Shown piece by piece: positions 1 to 5,665 of a DNA stretch of 5,960 bases. Origin of the DNA: Actinomycetes bacterium (GTDB taxonomy: Bacteria > Actinomycetota > Actinomycetes > Actinomycetales > Cellulomonadaceae). Positions within the stretch are counted from its first letter, which is position 1; each line of letters starts with the position of its first letter. The notes beneath the pieces were generated by a model. It was not told the origin of the DNA and searched no databases. It saw only the letters and a program-made list of their open reading frames with translations. The translations under genes were made by a program, and so were the position numbers. Where the stretch lies: contig JAEWEI010000230.1 of the NCBI GenBank assembly GCA_023389545.1, positions 1 through 5,960 on the forward strand. The letters run 5' to 3'.

Positions 1-797
1 CCGCCCTGCTGGCCGGGGAAGACCGCCGAGTCGATCTTCTTGGCGTACTCCTGCTTGGACAGGATGAAGCCGGAGCGGGGGCCGCCGATCGTCTTGTGCA
101 CCGTGGAGGACACCACGTCGGCGTACGGCACGGGGTTGGGGTGCAGGCCCGCGGCGACCAGTCCGGCGAAGTGGGCCATGTCGACCCAGAGCTTCGCGCC
201 GACCTCGTCGGCGATGGAGCGGAACGCCTCGAAGTCGAGCTGGCGGGGATAGGCCGACCAGCCGCCGATGATGACGTCGGGTCGGTGCTCGAGGGCCGCG
301 GCCCGCACCGCCTCCGGGTCGATGAGGAACGTCTCGGGGTTCACGCCGTACGCGGCGACGTCGTAGAGCTTGCCCGAGAAGTTGATCTTCATGCCGTGCG
401 TGAGGTGCCCGCCGTGGGCCAGCTCGAGGCCCAGGATCTTGTCGCCCTTGTTGATCAGGGCGTGCAGCACCGCGGCGTTGGCCGTGGCGCCGGAGTGCGG
501 CTGGACGTTGGCGTGCTCCGCGCCGAACAGGGCCTTGGCCCGCTCGATGGCGAGGTTCTCGGCGACGTCGACCTGCTCGCAGCCGCCGTAGTACCGGCGG
601 CCGGGGTACCCCTCGGCGTACTTGTTGGTGAGCACGGAGCCCTGCGCCTGCAGGACGGCCCGCGGCACGAAGTTCTCGCTCGCGATCATCTCGAGCGTGC
701 CCTGCTGGCGGGCGAGCTCTCCGTCCAGCACCGCGGCGATCTCGGGGTCGACGGCGGACAGGTTCTGGTCGAGCACGGGGGTCTGGTCGACGCTCAT
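1..797 (-). CDS. glyA: Serine hydroxymethyltransferase, N-terminal ~265 residues (3' end cut by window edge)
   Basis: This cytosolic PLP enzyme interconverts serine + THF with glycine + 5,10-methylene-THF and is the main source of one-carbon units. The visible protein starts [13 protein letters not shown] and shows the family landmarks in order: IASENF near residue 38, [15 protein letters not shown] around 58-72, the [10 protein letters not shown] cofactor-binding stretch near 100, and [13 protein letters not shown] with the Schiff-base lysine at K235. The family is about 420-430 residues long, so roughly 160 C-terminal residues lie outside the window; nothing suggests a broken gene. The ATG at 797 is supported by a GAGGAG ribosome site 4 bases upstream and by alignment with the family N-terminus. 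The gene is preceded by a ZTP riboswitch, so its translation or transcription is probably raised when 10-formyl-THF is short. Identification is secure. Confidence 0.97.
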   Translation of the reverse strand, partial: MSVDQTPVLDQNLSAVDPEIAAVLDGELARQQGTLEMIASENFVPRAVLQAQGSVLTNKYAEGYPGRRYYGGCEQVDVAENLAIERAKALFGAEHANVQPHSGATANAAVLHALINKGDKILGLELAHGGHLTHGMKINFSGKLYDVAAYGVNPETFLIDPEAVRAAALEHRPDVIIGGWSAYPRQLDFEAFRSIADEVGAKLWVDMAHFAGLVAAGLHPNPVPYADVVSSTVHKTIGGPRSGFILSKQEYAKKIDSAVFPGQQG

Positions 798-801
798 GTC
801 T

Positions 802-807
802 CTCCTC
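802..807 (-). promoter_or_regulatory. Ribosome binding site of glyA
   Basis: GAGGAG (minus strand, 807 to 802) lies 4 bases before the glyA ATG at 797. It is the only good Shine-Dalgarno in the leader and fixes the start. Bases 808-804 (CGAGG) are exactly complementary to CCTCG at 870-866, at the 3' edge of the riboswitch aptamer. This offers a possible way to mask the site when the aptamer is not folded; the masking is inferred. Confidence 0.75.
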
Positions 808-814
808 GCAGTCA

Positions 815-846
815 GCGTGCGGGTTCCCGGCATACGTCGGGCACGC
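815..846 (-). promoter_or_regulatory. Leader hairpin between ZTP aptamer and glyA ribosome site
   Basis: On the minus strand GCGTGC (846-841) can pair with GCACGC (820-815), 6 bp. Inside it CCG (840-838) can pair with CGG (829-827) over an 8-base loop. There is no U-tract after it, so it does not look like a classical intrinsic terminator. It ends 7 bases before the GAGGAG site. It is probably part of the riboswitch expression platform, or simply insulates the ribosome site; its role cannot be read from sequence alone. Confidence 0.4.
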
Positions 847-865
847 ACACGAATGGTGTGGTGAC

Positions 866-946
866 CGAGGGCCCAGGCGTCCGACCCGAAGTCTGCTGCT
901 GCGTCGCTCCCCGGTGGTGTTCCACCCGTTGCGCCAGTCGCGACGT
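866..946 (-). promoter_or_regulatory. ZTP (pfl motif) riboswitch aptamer in the glyA leader
   Basis: The conserved parts of the ZTP/ZMP-sensing pfl motif appear in order on the minus strand. P1 is CGTCGC (945-940) with GCGACG (907-902), 6 bp. GACTGGCG (939-932) follows. Then comes a 5-bp hairpin GGTGG/CCACC (926-922 with 917-913, loop AACA), and CCGGGGAGC (914-906). After a short linker comes the second domain with CGCCTGGGC (879-871) in the loop and 3' arm of a small stem, where GGGTC (887-883) can pair with GGCCC (873-869, one G-U pair). The family senses the purine intermediate ZMP/ZTP, which accumulates when 10-formyl-THF is low, and commonly precedes glyA, folD or purH. Here it sits about 70 bases before glyA. 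The motif and its context match well; I recognised it by eye, not by covariance search. Confidence 0.92.
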
Positions 947-951
947 GGTCC

Positions 952-957
952 AGCCTA
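952..957 (-). promoter_or_regulatory. glyA: Candidate -10 box of the glyA promoter
   Basis: TAGGCT (957 to 952, minus strand) fits the actinobacterial TAnnnT -10 pattern. A start 6 or so bases downstream would fall at about 946, exactly where P1 of the riboswitch begins. No convincing -35 is visible at 17-18 bases spacing. The coincidence with the aptamer edge is the main support. Confidence 0.45.
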
Positions 958-974
958 CCAACCCGGCGCGGCTG

Positions 975-996
975 CCCGGCGTCGTTTCCCGCCGGG
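975..996 (-). terminator. Hairpin after the GNAT gene, possible terminator
   Basis: CCCGGCG (996-990) pairs perfectly with CGCCGGG (981-975) over an 8-base loop, 7 bp of nearly pure G-C. It begins 25 bases after the acetyltransferase stop and ends before the candidate glyA -10 box. No U-tract follows, as is common in high-GC actinobacteria, so termination is plausible but unproven. A smaller overlapping alternative is GGCC-ACAGT-GGCC at 1008-996. Confidence 0.4.
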
Positions 997-1021
997 GCCA
1001 CTGTGGCCACCGCGCGGGCGG

Positions 1022-1534
1022 TCAGCCGTGCGCGGCCCCCACCGGCGACGCCTCGCCGTCACCGAGGATCTTGCGCAGGTACGCGAACGTCAGGTCGCCG
1101 GCGGTCTGGTCGTGCTGGTGGGTGTAGCCGTGCCGCTCGTACAGCGCGAGGTTCTGCACCGAGTCGCGGCCCGTGAACACCCACACCTCGTTGATGTCCT
1201 CGGGGAGCAGCGGCAGGATCGCCAGCAGCAGCTGGGTGCCGATCCCCCGGCCCTGCACGTCGGGCGCCACGGCCAGCCGGCCGAGGGTGGCCTTGCCGTC
1301 CTCCAGCAGCACGCGGATGGACCCGACGAGCCGGTGCCCCGACCAGGCGCCGAGCGTGATCACACCATCGGCCACCAGGTCGGCGCGCAGCTCGTCGTAC
1401 GTCTGCGTCAGCGGGGGGATGTTCGGGTCGCCGTAGATCTGCGCCTCGGTGACGAAGGCGGCGCGGCGCAGCGTCAGCAGCTCGCCGGCGTCGGCCAGGT
1501 CGACGGGACGGATCTCCACCTCGGGCTCGCTCAT
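1022..1534 (-). CDS. GNAT family N-acetyltransferase, substrate unknown
   Basis: This is a 170-residue single-domain protein of the Gcn5-related acetyltransferase superfamily, expected in the cytosol and to transfer acetyl from acetyl-CoA to an amine. After beta-1 ([15 protein letters not shown], residues 6-20) comes the acetyl-CoA site, motif A, at about 84-103: [16 protein letters not shown], with the Q94-G-R-G-x-G99 pyrophosphate loop. [10 protein letters not shown], near 129-138, is the usual C-terminal alpha-4/beta segment. Length and fold order are normal. The ATG at 1534 starts just before beta-1; an in-frame ATG at 1543 would add three residues (MGR), and neither has a strong ribosome site. 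The open frame continues far upstream, but that part lies over purU on the other strand and is a shadow. It is divergent from purU and upstream of glyA on the same strand. A folate link is suggested only by position; I do not recognise a specific substrate class. Confidence 0.88.
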   Translation of the reverse strand: MSEPEVEIRPVDLADAGELLTLRRAAFVTEAQIYGDPNIPPLTQTYDELRADLVADGVITLGAWSGHRLVGSIRVLLEDGKATLGRLAVAPDVQGRGIGTQLLLAILPLLPEDINEVWVFTGRDSVQNLALYERHGYTHQHDQTAGDLTFAYLRKILGDGEASPVGAAHG

Positions 1535-1620
1535 GCGACCCATCGTCCCATCACCCGGCGCCGCTCCGGGGAGGAACACGCGCCTGTGTCGGGCTGCGCG
1601 GCGGCTCCAGAGTGCTCGAC

Positions 1621-1626
1621 TACCCT
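1621..1626 (+). promoter_or_regulatory. purU: Candidate -10 box of purU; probable leaderless or near-leaderless start
   Basis: TACCCT matches TAnnnT and ends 8 bases before the GTG at 1635, so a transcript starting at normal distance would begin at or within about two bases of the start codon. No Shine-Dalgarno precedes the GTG. Both facts point to leaderless translation, which is frequent in actinobacteria. No clear -35 is seen. The rest of the 100-base divergent gap (1535-1634) shows nothing else I can name. Confidence 0.45.
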
Positions 1627-1634
1627 TGGCGACC

Positions 1635-2507
1635 GTGTCCACCCCGCTCCTCCACACCCCCGACGGAACCCACTGGGTCCTGACCCTCTCGTGCCCCGAC
1701 CGCCCCGGCATCGTGCATGCGGTGGCCGGCCTGCTCGCGGAGCACGGCGGCAACATCACCGAGTCCCAGCAGTTCGGCGACCCGCTCACCGGGCTGTTCT
1801 TCATGCGAGTGCAGGTCACCGCCTCGGTGGCACGGCACACCCTGGAGAGCGCCCTGGCGGATCTGGCCGGGCGGTTCATGATGCAGTGGCGGCTCGACGT
1901 GGCCGGGCGCCCGGTGCGCACGCTCGTGATGGGATCGACGGCGGCGCACTGCCTCAACGACCTGGCCTTCCGCCAGCGCTCCGAGAACCTGCCCGTGGAC
2001 CTGGTCGCCGTGGTGTCGAACCACACCGCGCTGGCCGACCTGGCGGAGTTCTACGACATCCCGTTCCACCACGTCCCCGTGACGGCGGCGACCAAGCCCG
2101 CGGCGGAGGACAGACTGCTGCAGCTCGTCGAGGAGCTGGACGTCGAGCTCGTGGTGCTGGCCCGGTACATGCAGATCCTCTCGGACGACCTGTGCCGGAC
2201 CCTGTCGGGCCGGATCATCAACATCCACCACTCGTTCCTGCCGTCCTTCAAGGGCGCGCGCCCCTACGCCCAGGCCCATGACCGCGGGGTCAAGCTCATC
2301 GGCGCCACCGCGCACTACGTCACGGGCGACCTGGACGAGGGCCCGATCATCGAGCAGGACGTGGAGCGCGTTGACCACACCCGCTCGGTGGAGGACATGG
2401 TCGCGCTGGGGCAGGACGTCGAGCGGCGGACCCTCGCGCGCGCGGTGCGCTGGCACGCGGAGCACCGGGTGCTGCTGGACGGGCACCGCACCATCGTCTT
2501 CCGCTGA
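1635..2507 (+). CDS. purU: Formyltetrahydrofolate deformylase
   Basis: PurU hydrolyses 10-formyl-THF to formate + THF, balancing the folate pool and providing formate for the PurT route to purines. The 290-residue product is the usual length. An N-terminal ACT domain (about residues 14-90) begins WVLTLSCPDRPGIVHAV and contains EHGGNITESQQF, the region that responds to small effectors in this family. The formyltransferase-like catalytic domain follows: HCLNDL at 105-110, VLARYMQILS, then INIHHSFLPSFKGARPY with catalytic N196 and H198, and GDLDEGPII with catalytic D234. All three hydrolase residues are therefore present. The GTG at 1635 is chosen because the ACT domain starts a dozen residues later and because a -10 box sits just upstream; longer in-frame extensions overlap the divergent acetyltransferase promoter region and have no family resemblance. 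It is flanked by the divergent GNAT gene and a strong hairpin directly after its TGA. Confidence 0.96.
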   Translation: MSTPLLHTPDGTHWVLTLSCPDRPGIVHAVAGLLAEHGGNITESQQFGDPLTGLFFMRVQVTASVARHTLESALADLAGRFMMQWRLDVAGRPVRTLVMGSTAAHCLNDLAFRQRSENLPVDLVAVVSNHTALADLAEFYDIPFHHVPVTAATKPAAEDRLLQLVEELDVELVVLARYMQILSDDLCRTLSGRIINIHHSFLPSFKGARPYAQAHDRGVKLIGATAHYVTGDLDEGPIIEQDVERVDHTRSVEDMVALGQDVERRTLARAVRWHAEHRVLLDGHRTIVFR

Positions 2508-2529
2508 CCCCGACCCCATCCGGTCGGGG
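2508..2529. terminator. Bidirectional terminator-like hairpin between purU and the sugar transporter operon
   Basis: CCCCGACC (2508-2515) pairs perfectly with GGTCGGGG (2522-2529), 8 bp around a 6-base loop. It begins at the base right after the purU stop and lies 33 bases past the permease stop on the other strand. Being symmetrical between two convergent genes, it can serve both. There is no U-tract on either side, which is usual for this GC content. Confidence 0.65.
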
Positions 2530-2562
2530 CGGCTGGCCTGAGACGCGGGCCGGACGCGCGGG

Positions 2563-3795
2563 TCAGGCGGCGCGGTGGCGGCGCGCGAGCGAGTCGATGG
2601 TGACCGCGAGCGCCAGCACCAGCCCGGTGATGACGTACCGCTCCGAGGCGCCCATGTTGAGCAGCGTGAGCCCGCTGTTGATCGAGTGGATGATGAGCAC
2701 GCCCCATAGCGCCGACCAGGCGGCGCCGCGCCCGCCGAACAGGCTGGTCCCGCCGATGACCGCCGCGGCGATGGCCGTGAGGTAGAGGTCGCCGCCACCG
2801 GTGCCCTGGTTGGCCGCCGACAGCCGGCCCACGGCCAGCACCCCGCCCAGGGCCGCCAGCGTCGAGCAGGCCACGAAGACCGAGAGGTACGTGCGGCGCA
2901 CCGGCACCCCGGCCCTGCGCGCGGACTCCACGGAGCCGCCCACCGCGTGCACTCCGCGGCCCCATCGGGTGCGGCGCAGCAGGATGTCCACCACCGCCAC
3001 GAGGCCGAGGAACAGCGCGAACGCCACACCGAGGCCTCGGTTGGTCTGCAGGTACGCGACTGTCGCGACCAGTGCGGCGCCGATCAGCGCGACGCGGGTC
3101 GTGACGGCCGCCAGCGCGGGCGCCGGCAGGCCGGCCCGCTCGCGGCGCGCCCGCTCGCCCAGCAGCGCGGCCCCGTACGCGACCACCACCGCGATGACCA
3201 GGCCGTAGGCGACGACGGGTGGCAGGAACCCCTGCTGGACGGTCCGCACGAGCCACGACTCGAAGGGCAGGTTCACCGAGCCCGTGGTCCCCAGCACCTT
3301 GAGCTGCGGCCCGGCGATCACCAGCAGCCCGGCGAGCGTGAACACGAAGCTCGGCAGCCGCAGCCGGGTCGCGAGGAGCCCGTACATCGCGCCGACGACG
3401 GCGCCGACGGCGAGGGCGGCCAGCACGGCCACGGCCACCGGCCAGCCCAGTTCCACGGACCCGACGGCCACGACCGCCGCCGACAGCCCGCACACCGAGC
3501 CCACCGATAAGTCGATGTGCCCCACGAGCAGCACCAGCACGACGCCGAGCGCGATCACCCCCGTGGACGCGGACTGCATGGTGAGGTTGACCAGGTTGTC
3601 GCTGCTGAGGAAGTGCGGGTTGAGCGACTGGAACACGGCCCAGATCACCAGCAGGGCCCCGATGATCGGCAGCGAGCCGAGCTCGCCGGTGCGCAGCCGC
3701 TGGCCGATCCCGCGTGCCACCTCGCGCGGCGACGAGGCGTCGGGCCCCGCGGAGCCGGTGTGGGCGCCGGTCTGGACGGAGACCGGCAGGCTCAT
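2563..3795 (-). CDS. xylH: Sugar ABC transporter permease, XylH type
   Basis: This is the membrane channel subunit of a CUT2-class (xylose/ribose-type) ABC importer, in the BPD_transp_2 family. The 410-residue protein has a hydrophilic, Pro/Ser-rich N-terminus (1-40) and then a series of hydrophobic helices, the first at about 43-58 (LPIIGALLVIWAVF). The family hallmark GHIDLSVGS lies at residues 92-100. A cytoplasmic loop around 290-310 (SARRAGVPVRRTYLSVF) corresponds to the contact with the ATPase. The later GGTSLFGGRG and LLNMGASERYVITG stretches are also typical. The length matches XylH (about 390-410). The ATG at 3795 overlaps the ATPase stop by ATGA and has GAGG seven bases upstream, indicating translational coupling. 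It is the last gene of the operon. The substrate is inferred from the binding protein, so xylose is likely but not certain. Confidence 0.93.
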   Translation of the reverse strand: MSLPVSVQTGAHTGSAGPDASSPREVARGIGQRLRTGELGSLPIIGALLVIWAVFQSLNPHFLSSDNLVNLTMQSASTGVIALGVVLVLLVGHIDLSVGSVCGLSAAVVAVGSVELGWPVAVAVLAALAVGAVVGAMYGLLATRLRLPSFVFTLAGLLVIAGPQLKVLGTTGSVNLPFESWLVRTVQQGFLPPVVAYGLVIAVVVAYGAALLGERARRERAGLPAPALAAVTTRVALIGAALVATVAYLQTNRGLGVAFALFLGLVAVVDILLRRTRWGRGVHAVGGSVESARRAGVPVRRTYLSVFVACSTLAALGGVLAVGRLSAANQGTGGGDLYLTAIAAAVIGGTSLFGGRGAAWSALWGVLIIHSINSGLTLLNMGASERYVITGLVLALAVTIDSLARRHRAA

Positions 3796-4568
3796 CGTGA
3801 GGCCTCGCCCGCGCGGACCGCGCGGGCGCTGCGCCCGCTCGGGGTCACCCCCGTCACGGCGGCGATGAGGTCCTCGTAGCTGGTGCTCGCGGCGTCGAAG
3901 TCGCCGTTGACGCGGCCGAGCCGCAGCACCACGATCCGGTCGGCGACGGCCTGCACGTCGGCCATCGAGTGGCTGATGAGCACCACGCCGTGGCCGCGCT
4001 CACGCAGCCGCTCGATGAGGTTCAGCACCTCGGCGGTCTGGGTGATGCCGAGCGAGGCGGTGGGCTCGTCGAGCACCACCACGCGCGGGTCGCCGAGCAG
4101 CGACCTGGCGATCGCGACGGCCTGGCGCTGCCCGCCGGACAGCGCCCCCACCGGCGCGCGCACTGACGGCACCCGCGCGGCGAGCTGGTTGAGCAGCTCC
4201 CACGCGTGCTTCTCCATCGCCACCTCGTCGAGCAGCGGCCCCTGGGTGACCTCCTGGCCGAGGAAGATGTTCTCGACCACGTCGAGGTTCTCGCACAGGG
4301 CGAGGTCCTGGAACACGGCGGCGATCCCGTGGGCGCGGGCGACGGCCGGGTTGACCAGGTGCACGGGGCGCCCGTCGCGCTCGACGTGCCCGGTGTCGGG
4401 CAGCAGCGCCCCGGAGACGACGCCCGCGAGCGTCGACTTGCCGGCGCCGTTGTCCCCCACCACCGCGACGACCTCATGCGCGTGCACGTCCAGATCGATG
4501 TCCACGAGCGCGCGGACGGCGCCGTAGGACTTGCTCACGCCGCGCAGCGACAGCACTGGTGCATTCAC
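3792..4568 (-). CDS. xylG: Sugar ABC transporter ATP-binding protein, single nucleotide-binding domain
   Basis: This cytoplasmic ATPase drives the importer. The 258 residues form one complete nucleotide-binding domain: Walker A GDNGAGKST (38-46, K44), Q-loop Q87, signature LSGGQ (143-147), Walker B VVVLDEPT (163-170, E168) and H-loop H200. Many CUT2 ATPases (RbsA, E. coli XylG) are about 500 residues with two fused domains; this one has a single domain like the FrcA type, so it should act as a homodimer. The D-loop reads ASLG rather than the textbook SALD, which I recall as common in this single-domain group. Start choice: the GTG at 4568 overlaps the binding-protein stop as GTGA and has GAGGAG eight bases upstream (4582-4577). 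The frame is open far upstream, but that stretch lies over the binding protein in another frame and is a shadow. The symbol follows operon order and is less certain than the function. Confidence 0.93.
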   Translation of the reverse strand: MNAPVLSLRGVSKSYGAVRALVDIDLDVHAHEVVAVVGDNGAGKSTLAGVVSGALLPDTGHVERDGRPVHLVNPAVARAHGIAAVFQDLALCENLDVVENIFLGQEVTQGPLLDEVAMEKHAWELLNQLAARVPSVRAPVGALSGGQRQAVAIARSLLGDPRVVVLDEPTASLGITQTAEVLNLIERLRERGHGVVLISHSMADVQAVADRIVVLRLGRVNGDFDAASTSYEDLIAAVTGVTPSGRSARAVRAGEASR

Positions 4569-5665
4569 TCGCCGGGCTCCTCGATCAGGCCTGCCTCGAC
4601 ACAGGCGGGACGGTAGGGATCCACGCAGATCACCTCGCTGGTGTGGACGCCGCCGTCGACGATGACGTGGCGCAGGTTCTCGGAGGTCACAGCCACAGGC
4701 GTCAGGAGCACGGCGGGGACGCCGTCGACGGTCGTGGTCGTGCGGGGGGTGGCGCCGCCCAGGATGTCGACGGCGAGGCGCGCGGCCGTGCGCGCCTCTT
4801 CGGCGATGTCCTTGTAGACGGTCATGTGCTGGTCGCCGCTCACGATGCGCTGCACCGCGCTGAGCTCGGCGTCCTGCCCTGTCACCAGGGGCATCGGGCG
4901 CAGGCCGGCGGCCTTCATCGCGGAGATCGCGCCGCTCGCGGTGCCGTCGTTCGCGGCCCACACCGCGTCGACGCGGCCCTCGAACTGGGTGAGCTGCCCC
5001 GCCACCCACTCCTGCGCCTTGTCGGGGCTCCAGTCGGGGGTGGAGTACTCCGCGAGCACCTCGACGCCGGCGCCGTCGAAGGCCGCCCGGGCGCCCGCGA
5101 GCAGCGCCGCCGAGTTCGCGTCCGTGGCGGCGCCGCCGAGGAGGAGCACGCCCGGGACCCCGTCGGCGGGGCGCTCCGCGAGCGCGGCCACGATGGACGC
5201 GCCCTGCAGGCGGCCCACGTCCTCGCTGTCGAAGGACACGTACGCGGCGACGTCGGCCGAGGGCAGCGAGCGGTCGTAGGCGATGACGGGCACGCCCCGC
5301 TGTGCCGCGGCGGCGACGATGGCCACGGCAGCCGACACGTCCACCGCGTCGAGCACGAGGACGCGGGCGCCCTGGCTGAGCGCCGACTCGGCCTGCTGCT
5401 GCTGGCGCTCGGCGTCCTGCCCGGCGTTGGCGGAGACCACCCGGCAGTCGGGGCATGCCTCGGCGACCGCCTGCTCGAAGACGGGGCGGTCCAGGTTCTC
5501 GTAGCGGGCCGCCTTGGACTCCGGCAGCAGGAAGGCAATGGTCGGCACGTCCCGCGGGGCCGCCGCCGTGCAGCCCGCCGTGACGGTCGAGGCCGCCAGC
5601 AGGGCCGCGGCGACCAGCGCGATCACCCACGCTTTGATCGGCAAGCGGATGCCTCGACGGCTCAC
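4565..5665 (-). CDS. xylF: Xylose-type sugar-binding lipoprotein of the ABC transporter (start uncertain)
   Basis: This is the extracellular, lipid-anchored receptor that captures sugar and hands it to the permease. From GTG 5665 the product is 366 residues: a basic n-region, a hydrophobic stretch (12-28) and a lipobox TAGC with C32, the expected acylation site. The periplasmic-binding-protein fold follows. Residues matching the XylF ligand site are present: YDR (130-132), SFD (144-146), PDW (210-212), ANDG (238-241), GQDAE (263-267) and VYK (283-285). CPDC at 71-74, the QQQQ run (88-91) and C-terminal cysteines also resemble actinobacterial XylF proteins. It is the first gene of the three-gene importer operon. 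The GTG has no good ribosome site, only AGGG directly abutting it, and the frame runs on upstream into foreign-looking membrane-protein sequence, so the native 5' end may be altered. Function is well supported; the start is not. Confidence 0.9.
   Translation of the reverse strand: MSRRGIRLPIKAWVIALVAAALLAASTVTAGCTAAAPRDVPTIAFLLPESKAARYENLDRPVFEQAVAEACPDCRVVSANAGQDAERQQQQAESALSQGARVLVLDAVDVSAAVAIVAAAAQRGVPVIAYDRSLPSADVAAYVSFDSEDVGRLQGASIVAALAERPADGVPGVLLLGGAATDANSAALLAGARAAFDGAGVEVLAEYSTPDWSPDKAQEWVAGQLTQFEGRVDAVWAANDGTASGAISAMKAAGLRPMPLVTGQDAELSAVQRIVSGDQHMTVYKDIAEEARTAARLAVDILGGATPRTTTTVDGVPAVLLTPVAVTSENLRHVIVDGGVHTSEVICVDPYRPACVEAGLIEEPGE
4577..4582 (-). promoter_or_regulatory. Ribosome binding site inside xylF that sets the xylG GTG start
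   Basis: GAGGAG (4582 to 4577) lies 8 bases before GTG 4568, within the last codons of the binding-protein gene. It decides in favour of the GTG over the nearby ATG at 4564-4562, which is in a different frame. Confidence 0.75.

Noticed and set aside
798..1021. SAM, THF or glycine riboswitch as an alternative identity for the glyA leader
   Set aside because: The conserved blocks (GACTGGCG, CCGGGGAGC, CGCCTGGGC) and hairpin order match the ZTP class; no tandem glycine aptamer or SAM-type helices are visible.
96..1127. Long plus-strand open frame (343 codons) across the glyA region
   Set aside because: It is a shadow of glyA and its leader, caused by high GC. The product is low-complexity, with no family resemblance, while the minus-strand frame is an unmistakable GlyA.
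1620..3029. Minus-strand open frame of 469 codons covering purU and the 3' end of the permease gene
   Set aside because: It lies antisense to purU and out of frame with the permease, and the Arg/Ser/Pro-rich composition is typical of a GC-driven shadow.
5393..5404. CTG trinucleotide repeat (ctgctgctgctg)
   Set aside because: It encodes the QQQQ run of the binding protein, which resembles a conserved segment of actinobacterial XylF proteins, so it is not a separate repeat element.
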